Positions 51,476-61,267 of a stretch of DNA of 64,000 bases are shown here, one piece after another. The notes beneath the pieces were generated by a model. The model was not told the origin of the DNA, ran no database searches, and was given only the letters and a program-made list of their open reading frames with translations. The translations under genes and the position numbers were made by a program. Origin of the DNA: an uncultured Pelagibacteraceae bacterium (GTDB lineage Bacteria > Pseudomonadota > Alphaproteobacteria > Pelagibacterales > Pelagibacteraceae); the NCBI GenBank assembly GCA_902555435.1, contig CACDRL010000002.1, forward strand, positions 1 to 64,000, in the 5' to 3' direction. Within the stretch, counting starts at the first letter, position 1, and each line of letters opens with the position of its first letter.

Positions 51476-52131
51476 TAATAATTTTTTTTTAAATAATTTT
51501 TTAAATATTCTTTATGCTTAGATACCTCATCTTTTGACGGAGTAATAATTTTTTTATAGTATGAAATTTCTGAATTTAATTTATTTAATTCAGAAATTTG
51601 TTCATTTTTAAAGTTAAGAGTGGGCTCTTTTTGATCAATTAAATTTATATAAACCTTTGCTAAAAGATCACAGTCAATTAAAGCCGTGTGTTGAACTCTT
51701 CTAGAATTATCAATTCTATACCTTTTGCACAATGCGTCTAGACTTGATGAAGACCCTGGAAATTTAGATCTAGATAATTCAAGAGTATCAATTATTTTAT
51801 TGCTAATTTTGCTTTCTCCTATTAACGAAAGCTCATTATTTAGATGAGCAATATCAAATTCTGCATTATGAATAATTAAACTTTTACCTTCAATAAAATT
51901 TAAAAAATCATTTACTATTTCAGAAAACTTTTTTTGTTTTGATAAAAACTCATCAGAATAACCATGTACCTCAAATGCCTTTTCAGAAACTTTTCTTTCA
52001 GGATTTAAATATGTGTGAAACTTATTTACAGGTACCAAATCATCTAATTCAATACACCCTATTTCAACTATTCTATGACCGTCTTTAATTGATATTCCGG
52101 TTGTTTCTGTGTCTAAAACAATTTCTTTCAT
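51472..52131 (-). CDS. dnaQ: DNA polymerase III epsilon subunit
   Basis: EIVLDTETTGISIKDGHRIVEIGCIEL, IHNAEFDIAHLN, HTALIDCDLLAKVY. Confidence 0.97.
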   Translation of the reverse strand: MKEIVLDTETTGISIKDGHRIVEIGCIELDDLVPVNKFHTYLNPERKVSEKAFEVHGYSDEFLSKQKKFSEIVNDFLNFIEGKSLIIHNAEFDIAHLNNELSLIGESKISNKIIDTLELSRSKFPGSSSSLDALCKRYRIDNSRRVQHTALIDCDLLAKVYINLIDQKEPTLNFKNEQISELNKLNSEISYYKKIITPSKDEVSKHKEYLKNYLKKNYY

Positions 52132-52701
52132 TTATAAAATTTTATTTATAATTTTTATAATTTCATTTTTAACAGGTTTTTTTGTAAATGTATTTTTAAT
52201 TTTAAAATGAGATATTTTCTTTTTGTAACTTGGGCTAAACTGAATTTTTTTAAAAATTCTAAAAAGTTTTGAATTAAACTTTGGCCTTTTTTTTATTCTT
52301 TTATCAATATCTTTTTTTTTAGAGTCAACAAAAACCAATAAATCTTTTTTATTAAAAAGTTTATTTTCAATTAGTAATGGAATATCTAAAATTACAATTT
52401 TTTTATTTTTATTTTTCTTTAAAAAAACTTTTAGTTTTTTTCTTATTTCTTTATGTACAATTTTTATTATTTTGTTTAAATTATTTTGATTATTTAAAAT
52501 TGCATTTGTAATCTCGTTCTTATCTACAGGAAATCTAGTTATGTATTTTGGTAATTTATTTTTTAATTTTAAAAAAACTTTTTTATCTTTTTTGTAAATT
52601 TTTGCTACTTCAAGATCTGCACTAAATACTGGATATCCAAAGTTATTTGCTACAAAAGTTTTTCCAGAACCAATATCACCAATTATACCTATTCTAATCA
52701 T
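52132..52701 (-). CDS. coaE: Dephospho-CoA kinase
   Basis: IGIIGDIGSGKTFVANNFGYPVFSADLEV, IVILDIPLLIENKLF. Confidence 0.94.
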   Translation of the reverse strand: MIRIGIIGDIGSGKTFVANNFGYPVFSADLEVAKIYKKDKKVFLKLKNKLPKYITRFPVDKNEITNAILNNQNNLNKIIKIVHKEIRKKLKVFLKKNKNKKIVILDIPLLIENKLFNKKDLLVFVDSKKKDIDKRIKKRPKFNSKLFRIFKKIQFSPSYKKKISHFKIKNTFTKKPVKNEIIKIINKIL

Positions 52702-53488
52702 GATCTAATAATTTTAATATTTTTTCACTTACATTTGGCTCAACACCATGCCACAATCTAAATGCTTCAAACGCCTGATAAATAAACATTAATTTACCAT
52801 TTTCTATTTGGTTTCCTAATTTTTTTCCTAATTTTAAAAAATTGGTTTCATTAGGATTATAAATAACGTCATAAAAAAACTTACCTTGACCAATATTAGA
52901 AGTGTTTAAATCGATGGTCTCATTATTTAAACCTAAACTAGTTGCATTTATAATCATATCAAAATCAGGCACCTCACCCCAACTTACAGTATTAATTTTG
53001 TTAAATTGAATTTTTAAATCTTCAGCTTTTTTACTGGTTCTGTTACTTATGGTTATTTCTGAAGCCTCCAATTTATTTAAAGCAACAATTAATGATGGAA
53101 CTACTCCACCAGCTCCTAAAATTAAAATTTTTTTATCTTTAATCTCGTAGTTCAAACTATTTATAGCTTTCTGAAAACCACTTATATCTGTATTGTGACC
53201 AACGAGGTCGCCATTATTAAAACAGATTGTATTTACTGATTGTGCCTGTTCTGCTTCCAAACTTAACTTGTCTAAAAAAGGAATCACTGTTTTTTTAAAC
53301 GGAACAGTAACATTACAACCATTTATTTCTTGATTTTTAATTTTATGAATAAAATTTTCAATTTCGTTTTCTTCAAGTTTAATTTTTTCATAAACTGCAT
53401 TAATATTATTTTGTTCTAACCAATGGTTATGTAGTTTTGGGGACAAGGAATGACCAATCGGGTTTCCAATTACAAAATATTTTTTCAT
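52694..53488 (-). CDS. aroE: Shikimate dehydrogenase
   Basis: FVIGNPIGHSLSPKLHNHWL, GCNVTVPFKKTVIPFLD, ILGAGGVVPSLI. Confidence 0.97.
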   Translation of the reverse strand: MKKYFVIGNPIGHSLSPKLHNHWLEQNNINAVYEKIKLEENEIENFIHKIKNQEINGCNVTVPFKKTVIPFLDKLSLEAEQAQSVNTICFNNGDLVGHNTDISGFQKAINSLNYEIKDKKILILGAGGVVPSLIVALNKLEASEITISNRTSKKAEDLKIQFNKINTVSWGEVPDFDMIINATSLGLNNETIDLNTSNIGQGKFFYDVIYNPNETNFLKLGKKLGNQIENGKLMFIYQAFEAFRLWHGVEPNVSEKILKLLDHD

Positions 53489-54072
53489 TTTTGTAAACTT
53501 AAATATTCTTTGATTTTTTTTATAGGTAAACCCATTATTGTATCTTCATCTCCATCTATACTGCTAAATAAATTTCTACCTTCCCCCTCGATTTGATAGA
53601 CGTTGTAAGCGTAAAGATTTTCATCCGATATCTTAGATAAATATTCTGCTAATTCTGTTTCTGAAAAGTTTTTCATTGTTAATGTTGCTTTATCAGTATA
53701 GTTCCAAATCATTGAGCCATTTTTTGAGATACAGACAGAACTTATTAAAAAGTGTGGTTTTCCGTTAAGTTTTCTTAAAATTCTCATTGCTTCTTCTCTG
53801 CTCTCAGGTTTTGAAATTAACTCTCCATTTAAATCAATAACACTATCTGCACCCAGTACTGTCTCGTTTTGCTTTTTTGCACTAACTTTGTTTGCTTTTA
53901 ACTCAGCTAAATTTTTTGAAATTATTTCTGGACTAGCATTTTCTTTAAGTAAAGATAATTTTACAATATCTTCATCAACGTTTGAAGGTTCCACAATACT
54001 TTGTATATTATTTTTATCTAAAATATCTTTTCTAACTTTGCTTTTAGATGCTAGAATAATTTTATTTAGCAT
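53485..54072 (-). CDS. maf: Maf family nucleotide pyrophosphatase
   Basis: IILASKSKVRKDIL, TVLGADSVIDLNGELISKP, IEGEGRNLFSSIDGDEDTIMGLP. Confidence 0.95.
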   Translation of the reverse strand: MLNKIILASKSKVRKDILDKNNIQSIVEPSNVDEDIVKLSLLKENASPEIISKNLAELKANKVSAKKQNETVLGADSVIDLNGELISKPESREEAMRILRKLNGKPHFLISSVCISKNGSMIWNYTDKATLTMKNFSETELAEYLSKISDENLYAYNVYQIEGEGRNLFSSIDGDEDTIMGLPIKKIKEYLSLQK

Positions 54073-54889
54073 TGTTTGAGTATATTTCGTGTATTTTAAT
54101 TATAGAAGCAGCAGTTTCCTCAACAGATTTTCTTGTTACATCTATTAGTGGCCATTTATATTTTTGAAATGTTTTCTTTGCCTGAAGAACTTCTTTTTTT
54201 ATACTTTCTAGGTTAGTATAATTTATAGTTTCTGTTTCTTTCATTGAATTCATTCTATTTTTTCTTAAGTCTGCAAGCCTCTCGGGCTCTGTGCTTAACC
54301 CAACAACGCAAGTTATATGGGGGTTTTGTTTTAGTTTTTCTGGTAAAGAATTTTCATTTACCAAAGGAATATTTGAAGTTTTAAAGCCCTTATTAGCAAG
54401 ATAAATAGATGTTGGTGTTTTACTAGTTCTACTAACTCCAACTAGAATAATATCAGATTTTTCAACTTCGCTTATTAAATTACCATCATCATGATTCATG
54501 GTAAATTGAATTGCTTCAATTCTATCGTAGTATTCATCATTTAAAACGTGTTGTCCGCTTGGTTCATGCGAAGCTTTTTGATTTAAAATTTTAGAAAAAT
54601 TTAAAATTAAATTACCCAATACTCCAAAACAAGGTATCTTCTTTTTTTCACTTTCATTAGCTAAATATTTGGCAAGATTATTATCAACAATAGTATATAA
54701 AATTATTGAATTTTTATTTTCTTTTGCATTTTTTAAGATTTTTAAAATCTGATTTTCCGTTCTTGTAAATGAATAAGAATGAACTTTATATTCTATATTT
54801 AAAAATTGTGCCTTAAGAGCTAAAAATATTCTATCTAAAGTTTCTCCAGTCGAATCAGAAATTAAATATATTTGATATGTATTACTCAT
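54062..54889 (-). CDS. Pyruvate, phosphate dikinase regulatory protein (DUF299/PPSR; RP001 family)
   Basis: YLISDSTGETLDRIFLAL, DIILVGVSRTSKTPTSIYLANKG, GLSTEPERLADLRKNR. Confidence 0.95.
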   Translation of the reverse strand: MSNTYQIYLISDSTGETLDRIFLALKAQFLNIEYKVHSYSFTRTENQILKILKNAKENKNSIILYTIVDNNLAKYLANESEKKKIPCFGVLGNLILNFSKILNQKASHEPSGQHVLNDEYYDRIEAIQFTMNHDDGNLISEVEKSDIILVGVSRTSKTPTSIYLANKGFKTSNIPLVNENSLPEKLKQNPHITCVVGLSTEPERLADLRKNRMNSMKETETINYTNLESIKKEVLQAKKTFQKYKWPLIDVTRKSVEETAASIIKIHEIYSNNAK

Positions 54890-55156
54890 AAATAAATTGT
54901 TAATAAACGTGTATTATTTTGATTAAATTATACAATTTTAAATTTCTCCAATAACATCTGTAAAACCTGACTTTTATTAACAATAATAATAAATAAGCTA
55001 AAACAATCCACAAAAATTGAAATAATCAAAAAAGCTTCATTTTAAACAATTTTAATCATCAAACTTGTTAGTAAATTGTGAGTATAATGTTTATAAAAAA
55101 TAATCTTCTTTATTCACAAGATATAATAATACTACAATAATTTATAAGACTTTTAT
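54890..55156. other. Candidate chromosomal replication origin (oriC)
   Basis: Divergent 267-bp AT-rich gap between PPSR (RP001 family) and hemE, the oriC context described in Caulobacter/Rickettsia; DnaA-box-like TTATTCACA (55110-55118), CAATCCACA (55004-55012), TTATTAACA (54974-54982) and its inverse TGTTAATAA (54898-54906). Confidence 0.65.
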
Positions 55157-56159
55157 ATGAAACCTTTAAACAAAGTAATTATTAACAAAGACACCTCATT
55201 TAATCCTTTATGGATAATGAGACAAGCAGGTCGATATTTGCCTGAGTTTAGAGAAATAAGGAAAAAAAATCCTGATTTTATTAATTTATGTTTAAATGAT
55301 AACTTATCAGCTGAAATAACATTACAACCATTAAAAAGATTTGATATTGATGCTGCAATAATCTTTTCAGATATTTTAATGTTACCTTACGGCCTAGGTC
55401 AAAAAGTAAAATTCGAGAAAAATTTTGGTCCCAAGTTAGAAAATTTAGATTTAAAAAATATTTCTAACTTGGATGAGATAGATTTTGTTCAAAAAATATA
55501 TCCTGTTTATAAAGCAATTAAAAAAGTAAGCTCTGATCCAATTGTAAAAAATAAAAATACTATTGGATTCATAGGAGCACCTTGGACTCTTTTAGTTTAT
55601 ATGATTAATTTAAAATCTCCAAAAAAAAGATTTGAATAAAAATTTTTTTAAAGATGAATTTTTAATAAATAGAATTTTATTACTTATAGAAAAATTTTTA
55701 AAAGTTCATATAAAAAATCAAATAGATAATGGAGCAAACGTTATTCAAATTTTTGATAGCTGGGCTGGTTTATTAGAAGAAAAAGATCTTCCAAATTATA
55801 TTTATACTCCTACTTTGAATTTAGTAGATTATGTTAAATCTTTAAAAGTACCAGTAATATGCTTTCCAAGAGAAATTAAAAACTACAAAGAATTTTGTGA
55901 AATTGTAAAACCTGATGCAATAAGCATTGATTATAATGTTGATCCAAAGAAAATACTAAAAGATATTAAAATCCCCATACAGGGCGGTTTAGATCCTAAG
56001 GTTTTATTAACTGATTATGACAATTTAAAAAAAGAAACAAACAACTATTTAGAAATTTTTAAAGATCATCCATATATATTTAATCTAGGGCATGGTATTC
56101 TTCCGGAAACCAATCCAGAAATGGTCGATAATTTAATTAAAATAGTAAAAAATAATTAA
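55157..56159 (+). pseudogene. hemE: Uroporphyrinogen decarboxylase split by a frameshift (ORFs 55157-55639 and 55632-56159)
   Basis: First ORF: WIMRQAGRYLPEFREIRKKNPDF...GFIGAPWTLLVYMI; second ORF: GANVIQIFDSWAGLL...IQGGLDP...FNLGHGILPETNPEMVDNLI; junction at A8 tract 55621-55628. Confidence 0.88.
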
Positions 56160-56162
56160 ACT

Positions 56163-57155
56163 ATGGATAAAAATCATCCACCAGTAAATTATGGAAAAAC
56201 AGGCGTGCTCATAATTAATTTGGGCACACCAGATTCAACAAACTGGTTTGATATTAGGAAATATTTAAAAGAATTTTTGTCAGATAGAAGAGTAATCGAA
56301 GTAAATCCTATAATTTGGCAGATAATTTTAAATTTATTTATTCTAACTTTTAGACCTTCAAAAACTGCTAAGGCTTATAAAGAAATTTGGATGAAAAATG
56401 AAGATATGTCTCCACTTCTTTATTATACAAAAAAACAAAGTGAAAAAACCTTTCAGTCATTGCAAAAAGAAAATATCATTCTAGATTTTGCGATGAGGTA
56501 TGGAAATCCAAGTATTAAAAAGAAGATACATAAATTACATGAGATGGGATGTGAAAATTTAGTAATTTTGCCTCTTTATCCTCAATATGCAGCAGCAACA
56601 ACAGCAACAGTTTGTGATGAAGTTTATAGAACACTAATGAAAATGAGATGGCAACCCTCGCTAAAAATAATACCACATTATGAATCTAACCCTCTCTACA
56701 TTGATGCACTAGTTAATTCGATTAATAAAAAAATTAATGAAATTAATTGGAAGCCAGATTTAATCTTAGCCTCATACCACGGGATACCAAAAAAATATTT
56801 TGATAAAGGAGACCCATATCATTGCTATTGTCATAAAACAACGAGACTTATTTCAGAAAAATTTAATTCTATAAAAATTAAGACTACTTTTCAGTCAAGA
56901 TTTGGTCCACAAGAATGGTTGCAACCATATACTGACAAAACTCTAGAAAATTTACCCAGAGAGGGAATTAAGAATGTTCTAACAATTTGTCCAGGTTTTT
57001 CATCTGACTGTGTAGAAACATTAGAAGAAATATTAATTCAAGGAAAAGAAAGTTTTATAAACGCTGGAGGATCAAATTTTGATATGGTTCCATGCTTAAA
57101 TGACAATGACGATCATATATTTTTGATAAAGTCTTTAATTGAAAACAATCTTTGA
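56163..57155 (+). CDS. hemH: Ferrochelatase
   Basis: GVLIINLGTPDS, LPLYPQYAAATTATV, SYHGIPKKYFDKGDPY, FQSRFGPQEWLQPYT, CPGFSSDCVETLEEI. Confidence 0.98.
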   Translation: MDKNHPPVNYGKTGVLIINLGTPDSTNWFDIRKYLKEFLSDRRVIEVNPIIWQIILNLFILTFRPSKTAKAYKEIWMKNEDMSPLLYYTKKQSEKTFQSLQKENIILDFAMRYGNPSIKKKIHKLHEMGCENLVILPLYPQYAAATTATVCDEVYRTLMKMRWQPSLKIIPHYESNPLYIDALVNSINKKINEINWKPDLILASYHGIPKKYFDKGDPYHCYCHKTTRLISEKFNSIKIKTTFQSRFGPQEWLQPYTDKTLENLPREGIKNVLTICPGFSSDCVETLEEILIQGKESFINAGGSNFDMVPCLNDNDDHIFLIKSLIENNL

Positions 57156-57158
57156 TGA

Positions 57159-57593
57159 ATGAATACATATTTACTATTTAAATCTCTACATTTAATAGCA
57201 GTCGTTTCCTGGATGGCTGGTCTCTTATATTTGCCAAGAATTTTTGTTTATCATGTTGAGAATAAAGAAAAAAAAGAAGCCACTGATATATTTGAAGTAA
57301 TGGAGAGAAAATTATTCTTTTATATTATGCGTCCCGCAATGATATTTACTTGGGTGTTTGGATTGGTTTTGATTTATTTAAATGGAATAGAAATTTTTTT
57401 ACAGCTGTGGTTTCAAATAAAGATCGTTTTGATAGTTTTACTATCAGCCTATAATGACTTTTTAGGCAAATGTCTTGTTAGCATAAAAAATTCTACAAAC
57501 ACAAGATCTGCTAAATTCTTTAGAATTATTAATGAAATTCCAACTGTAATTTTAATTATTGTTGTATTTTTGGCTATTTTTAAGCCAATCTAG
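57159..57593 (+). CDS. hemJ: Protoporphyrinogen oxidase HemJ
   Basis: LFKSLHLIAVVSWMAGLLYLPRIFVYHVE; between hemH and rho. Confidence 0.93.
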   Translation: MNTYLLFKSLHLIAVVSWMAGLLYLPRIFVYHVENKEKKEATDIFEVMERKLFFYIMRPAMIFTWVFGLVLIYLNGIEIFLQLWFQIKIVLIVLLSAYNDFLGKCLVSIKNSTNTRSAKFFRIINEIPTVILIIVVFLAIFKPI

Positions 57594-57658
57594 GGTTGAA
57601 ATAATAAAATCAGTATATATATTATACACACCGATAAGTCCTTATCAAAAAATTAATC

Positions 57659-58927
57659 ATGAACATTCAAGAACTAAAACTTAAATCATCTGAACAGCTT
57701 ATTACTCAAGCAGAAGAACTTGGAATTGAGAATGCTAGCACATTAAGAAAACAAGAAATTCTTTTTGCTATACTTAAAAAAGTTGCAGAGAAAGAAGAAA
57801 TCACTGGTGTAGGTGTTTTGCAGCTACTACAAGATGGCTTCGGTTTTCTAAGAGCGATGGAATCTAACTATCTCCCAGGACCGGATGATATATATGTAAG
57901 TCCAAGTCAAATTAGAAAATTTGGTTTAAGGACAGGAGATACGGTAGAGGGACCAGTGAGAGCCCCTAAAGAAGGCGAAAGATATTTTGCATTATTACAA
58001 GTCAGTAAAATAAATTTTGAGGAGCCAGAAAAGGCAAGACATAAAATTGCATTTGATAACTTAACGCCATTATATCCAGACAAGCAATTGGTAATGGAAA
58101 TCGAAACAACTAAGGTAGAAAAAAAACCAGATCTTACTCCAAGATTAATTGATCTAGTTAGCCCAATTGGAAAAGGGCAAAGATCAATAATTATTTCACC
58201 ACCAAAAGCTGGAAAGACTATGATTTTGCAAAGTATAGCAAACTCAATAGCTAAAAATTATCCAGAGTGTTATTTGATAGTTTTATTAATAGATGAACGT
58301 CCAGAGGAAGTTACTGACATGCAAAGAACTGTAAAAGGTGAAGTAATTAGCTCTACTTTTGATGAGCCTGCACAAAGACACGTTGCTGTTGCTGAAATGG
58401 TCATAGAAAAGGCTAAAAGATTAACAGAACATAAAAAAGACGTTGTAATTTTATTAGATTCGATCACTAGATTGGGGAGAGCTTATAACGCTGTAATACC
58501 TAGTTCAGGAAAAGTCTTAACAGGAGGTGTAGATGCGAATGCACTTCAGAGACCAAAAAGATTTTTTGGTGCCGCAAGAAACATCGAAGAAGGCGGCTCA
58601 TTAACTATTATTTCTACAGCTTTAATTGATACGGGAAGTAGAATGGACGAAGTTATTTTTGAGGAATTTAAAGGAACAGGTAACAGTGAAACTGTTTTAG
58701 ACAGAAAGATTGCTGATAAAAGAATTTATCCTGCGATTGATATAACAAAGTCGGGAACAAGAAGAGAAGAACTTTTGTTTGATAAAAATGACCTTCAAAA
58801 GATGAATGTATTAAGAAGAATAATTGCTCCAATGGGTACAATGGATGCTATTGAATTTATTAATTCAAAATTAAAAGATACAAAAAATAATGCCGAGTTT
58901 TTTAACTCGATGAACAAGCCCGCTTAA
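57659..58927 (+). CDS. rho: Transcription termination factor Rho
   Basis: [65 protein letters not shown]. Confidence 0.99.
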   Translation: MNIQELKLKSSEQLITQAEELGIENASTLRKQEILFAILKKVAEKEEITGVGVLQLLQDGFGFLRAMESNYLPGPDDIYVSPSQIRKFGLRTGDTVEGPVRAPKEGERYFALLQVSKINFEEPEKARHKIAFDNLTPLYPDKQLVMEIETTKVEKKPDLTPRLIDLVSPIGKGQRSIIISPPKAGKTMILQSIANSIAKNYPECYLIVLLIDERPEEVTDMQRTVKGEVISSTFDEPAQRHVAVAEMVIEKAKRLTEHKKDVVILLDSITRLGRAYNAVIPSSGKVLTGGVDANALQRPKRFFGAARNIEEGGSLTIISTALIDTGSRMDEVIFEEFKGTGNSETVLDRKIADKRIYPAIDITKSGTRREELLFDKNDLQKMNVLRRIIAPMGTMDAIEFINSKLKDTKNNAEFFNSMNKPA

Positions 58928-58930
58928 TTT

Positions 58931-59773
58931 CTATATATATCCAAGTTCTTTCATTTCTAAACCAAGTTTATCTTTGATAAATTCTTGATCTTCACTATTC
59001 AGATATTTTTCCCACTTGTTTTCTTTTCCTAAATTGAAAAAATTTACTTTATTTTCATTAGTATTATTCATTACGCTTTCATCAAAACCTTCTTCATTTT
59101 CTTTCTTCTTCATAACTTCAAATGATGTAGAATTTATAATGTTGTTAATTTTTTCTTCGTTGTAAGAAAAATCAATTAAATTTGCCAAGTATTTTGTTAT
59201 TTTATTTATCTCATTTAAAGGATTTTTAATAAGATCTTCGTATTTAATTAGCAATAAATTTTGGTTCATGTTTGTCCATGATTTTAAATGATCGTTCCAT
59301 GATCCTAAAATAGTAAAGATGCTGTTTTCTTTTTTCATTTCTCCCAATGCTCCAGTTACTGATTGTCGAGAAGTAATAAAATTTTTTGCTGTGTTTTTAT
59401 CAATACTATAATGATTAGTGAATGAATTTATTAAGTTTCTTGGATCTCTAACAATATAAATCGTACCCAATGTATTGATTTTATCTGTAAAAACATGTTC
59501 GCCAATTTTACAATTAATATGATGAGTTTTGAAAAACTTAACCTCCTTATTTAAATTTATAAAGTTTTGTGACTCAATCCAATATTTTTTTATTTCATTT
59601 ATATTATTAAAATCTTTTGTAAAATTTTTGAAATATTTTCTATTTGGAAATTGTTGAATTTTTTTAAGTAAGTCAAAATCGAAATTACCATCTTTAGAGT
59701 AAATCAATGAAGAAATTATTGATCTAACCCAAGTATTCCCACTTTTGGGATATGAAGCAATCCAAATTATCAT
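58931..59773 (-). CDS. Sulfotransferase domain protein (paralog 3)
   Basis: MIIWIASYPKSGNTWVRSIISSLIYSKDG, IYIVRDPRNLINSFTNHYS, FFNLGKENKWEKYLN. Confidence 0.93.
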   Translation of the reverse strand: MIIWIASYPKSGNTWVRSIISSLIYSKDGNFDFDLLKKIQQFPNRKYFKNFTKDFNNINEIKKYWIESQNFINLNKEVKFFKTHHINCKIGEHVFTDKINTLGTIYIVRDPRNLINSFTNHYSIDKNTAKNFITSRQSVTGALGEMKKENSIFTILGSWNDHLKSWTNMNQNLLLIKYEDLIKNPLNEINKITKYLANLIDFSYNEEKINNIINSTSFEVMKKKENEEGFDESVMNNTNENKVNFFNLGKENKWEKYLNSEDQEFIKDKLGLEMKELGYI

Positions 59774-59818
59774 AATTAAGTTTTACACAATTAGCCTTTT
59801 TGAAGATATAATATTTTT

Positions 59819-61150
59819 ATGACAATCTATGCTTTATCTACTGGGCCAGGTATTTCAGGTATTGCAGTGATAAGAATTTCAGGACCAGAAACATACAAAG
59901 TGATTGAAACACTAACAAACAAAAAATTACCTAAGCCAAGGATAGCATCACTAAGAAAAATCAATAAAATCAATACTTCTGAGCTTATAGACGAAGGATT
60001 AATATTGTGGTTTCCTGGACCAGAGAGCTACACAGGAGAAGATATGGCCGAAATCCAAGTTCATGGTAGCAAAGCTGTTATAGATGCCCTGCACTCCTCT
60101 ATTTCTCAAATTGAAAATTGTAGATTGGCAGAACCAGGAGAATTTACAAAGCTTGCTTTTCAAAATGGAAAAATAAATTTGCTAAAAGCAGAGAGTATTG
60201 CCGATCTAATTTCATCTGAAACAGAAATTCAAAGACAACAAGCAATTAAAATTATGGATGGAAAGTCTGCTGATCAATTTAATTTTTTAAGAGAAAAACT
60301 TTTAAAAATTTTGTCTCATGTTGAAGCTAAAATTGATTTTCCAGATGAAGATTTGCCAAAAAATATTTTGGATGAAATTAAAAATGATTCAAATGAAGTT
60401 ATTAAAAAAATCGAAAAGATTTTAAATGATCAAAAAGTTGGAGAAAGAATTAGAGAAGGTTTTAAGATTGCAATTCTTGGACCTACTAATGCAGGGAAAT
60501 CTAGTTTAATAAATCATTTATCAAATAGAGATGTTGCAATTGTTTCTGAAATAGCTGGTACTACAAGAGATGTTATTGAAACTCATCTCAATATAGATGG
60601 TTATCCTGTAATAATATCTGATACCGCAGGAATAAGAGAATCAAAAGATGAGATAGAGAAAAAAGGCATTAAATTATCTTTAAATAGAGCCGAAGAAGCA
60701 GATTTAAAGCTTGTAGTCGTAGATGCAAAAAGCCTTGATTTTACTGAAGTTTTAAAGAGTTTATTAGATGATAATGCAATTTTAGTTATAAATAAGTCTG
60801 ATCTTTTAGAAAAAGGGATTGACCCAAAAATAAAAAAATTAAATCATGTATTAATCTCTATTAAAGATAGTAAAAATATTGATGAATTAATTTCAAAAAT
60901 AAAAAATAATTTAAAAAATAAATTTATAACAAGTGATGATATTTTAATTACCAGAGAAAGACATAGACAACATCTGCTACAGTGCTTAGATCATTTAAAT
61001 AATTTTAATCAAAAAAAAGAAATAGAAGATTTTGATAAAGCCGCAGAAGATTTAAGATTAGCAACTAGACATTTGGGCATGATTGTTGGAAAAGTTGATG
61101 TAGAGGAGATATTAGGTAGTATTTTCAACGATTTTTGCATAGGCAAGTAA
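59819..61150 (+). CDS. mnmE: tRNA modification GTPase MnmE
   Basis: TIYALSTGPGISGIAVIRISG, GPTNAGKSSLINHLSNRDVAIVSEIAGTTRDV, C-terminal FCIGK. Confidence 0.98.
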   Translation: MTIYALSTGPGISGIAVIRISGPETYKVIETLTNKKLPKPRIASLRKINKINTSELIDEGLILWFPGPESYTGEDMAEIQVHGSKAVIDALHSSISQIENCRLAEPGEFTKLAFQNGKINLLKAESIADLISSETEIQRQQAIKIMDGKSADQFNFLREKLLKILSHVEAKIDFPDEDLPKNILDEIKNDSNEVIKKIEKILNDQKVGERIREGFKIAILGPTNAGKSSLINHLSNRDVAIVSEIAGTTRDVIETHLNIDGYPVIISDTAGIRESKDEIEKKGIKLSLNRAEEADLKLVVVDAKSLDFTEVLKSLLDDNAILVINKSDLLEKGIDPKIKKLNHVLISIKDSKNIDELISKIKNNLKNKFITSDDILITRERHRQHLLQCLDHLNNFNQKKEIEDFDKAAEDLRLATRHLGMIVGKVDVEEILGSIFNDFCIGK

Positions 61151-61204
61151 CTCTCTATTTTCCTTATTTTTTAGACCTTTTTTATTAAAAACCATTGATA
61201 ATCA

Positions 61205-61240
61205 AGGCTTATTTACAAAAAATTAAGCCTATCTTGTAAA
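61205..61240 (+). promoter_or_regulatory. Candidate H-type pseudoknot in mnmG leader
   Basis: AGGCTTA (61205-61211)/TAAGCCT (61224-61230) interleaved with TTTACAA (61212-61218)/TTGTAAA (61234-61240). Confidence 0.4.
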
Positions 61241-61267
61241 TTATGTAATCACATATAAATTTGGCTC

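Noticed and set aside
57633-57646. GATAAG-TC-CTTATC hairpin just before rho
   Set aside because: Only 5-6 weak A/T-rich pairs with a tiny loop; could be chance in AT-rich sequence, although rho leader autoregulation exists in other bacteria.
58894-58909. CGAGTT-TTTT-AACTCG hairpin at the 3' end of rho
   Set aside because: Lies within the coding sequence of the last rho codons, has no following T-run, and is short; not convincing as a terminator.
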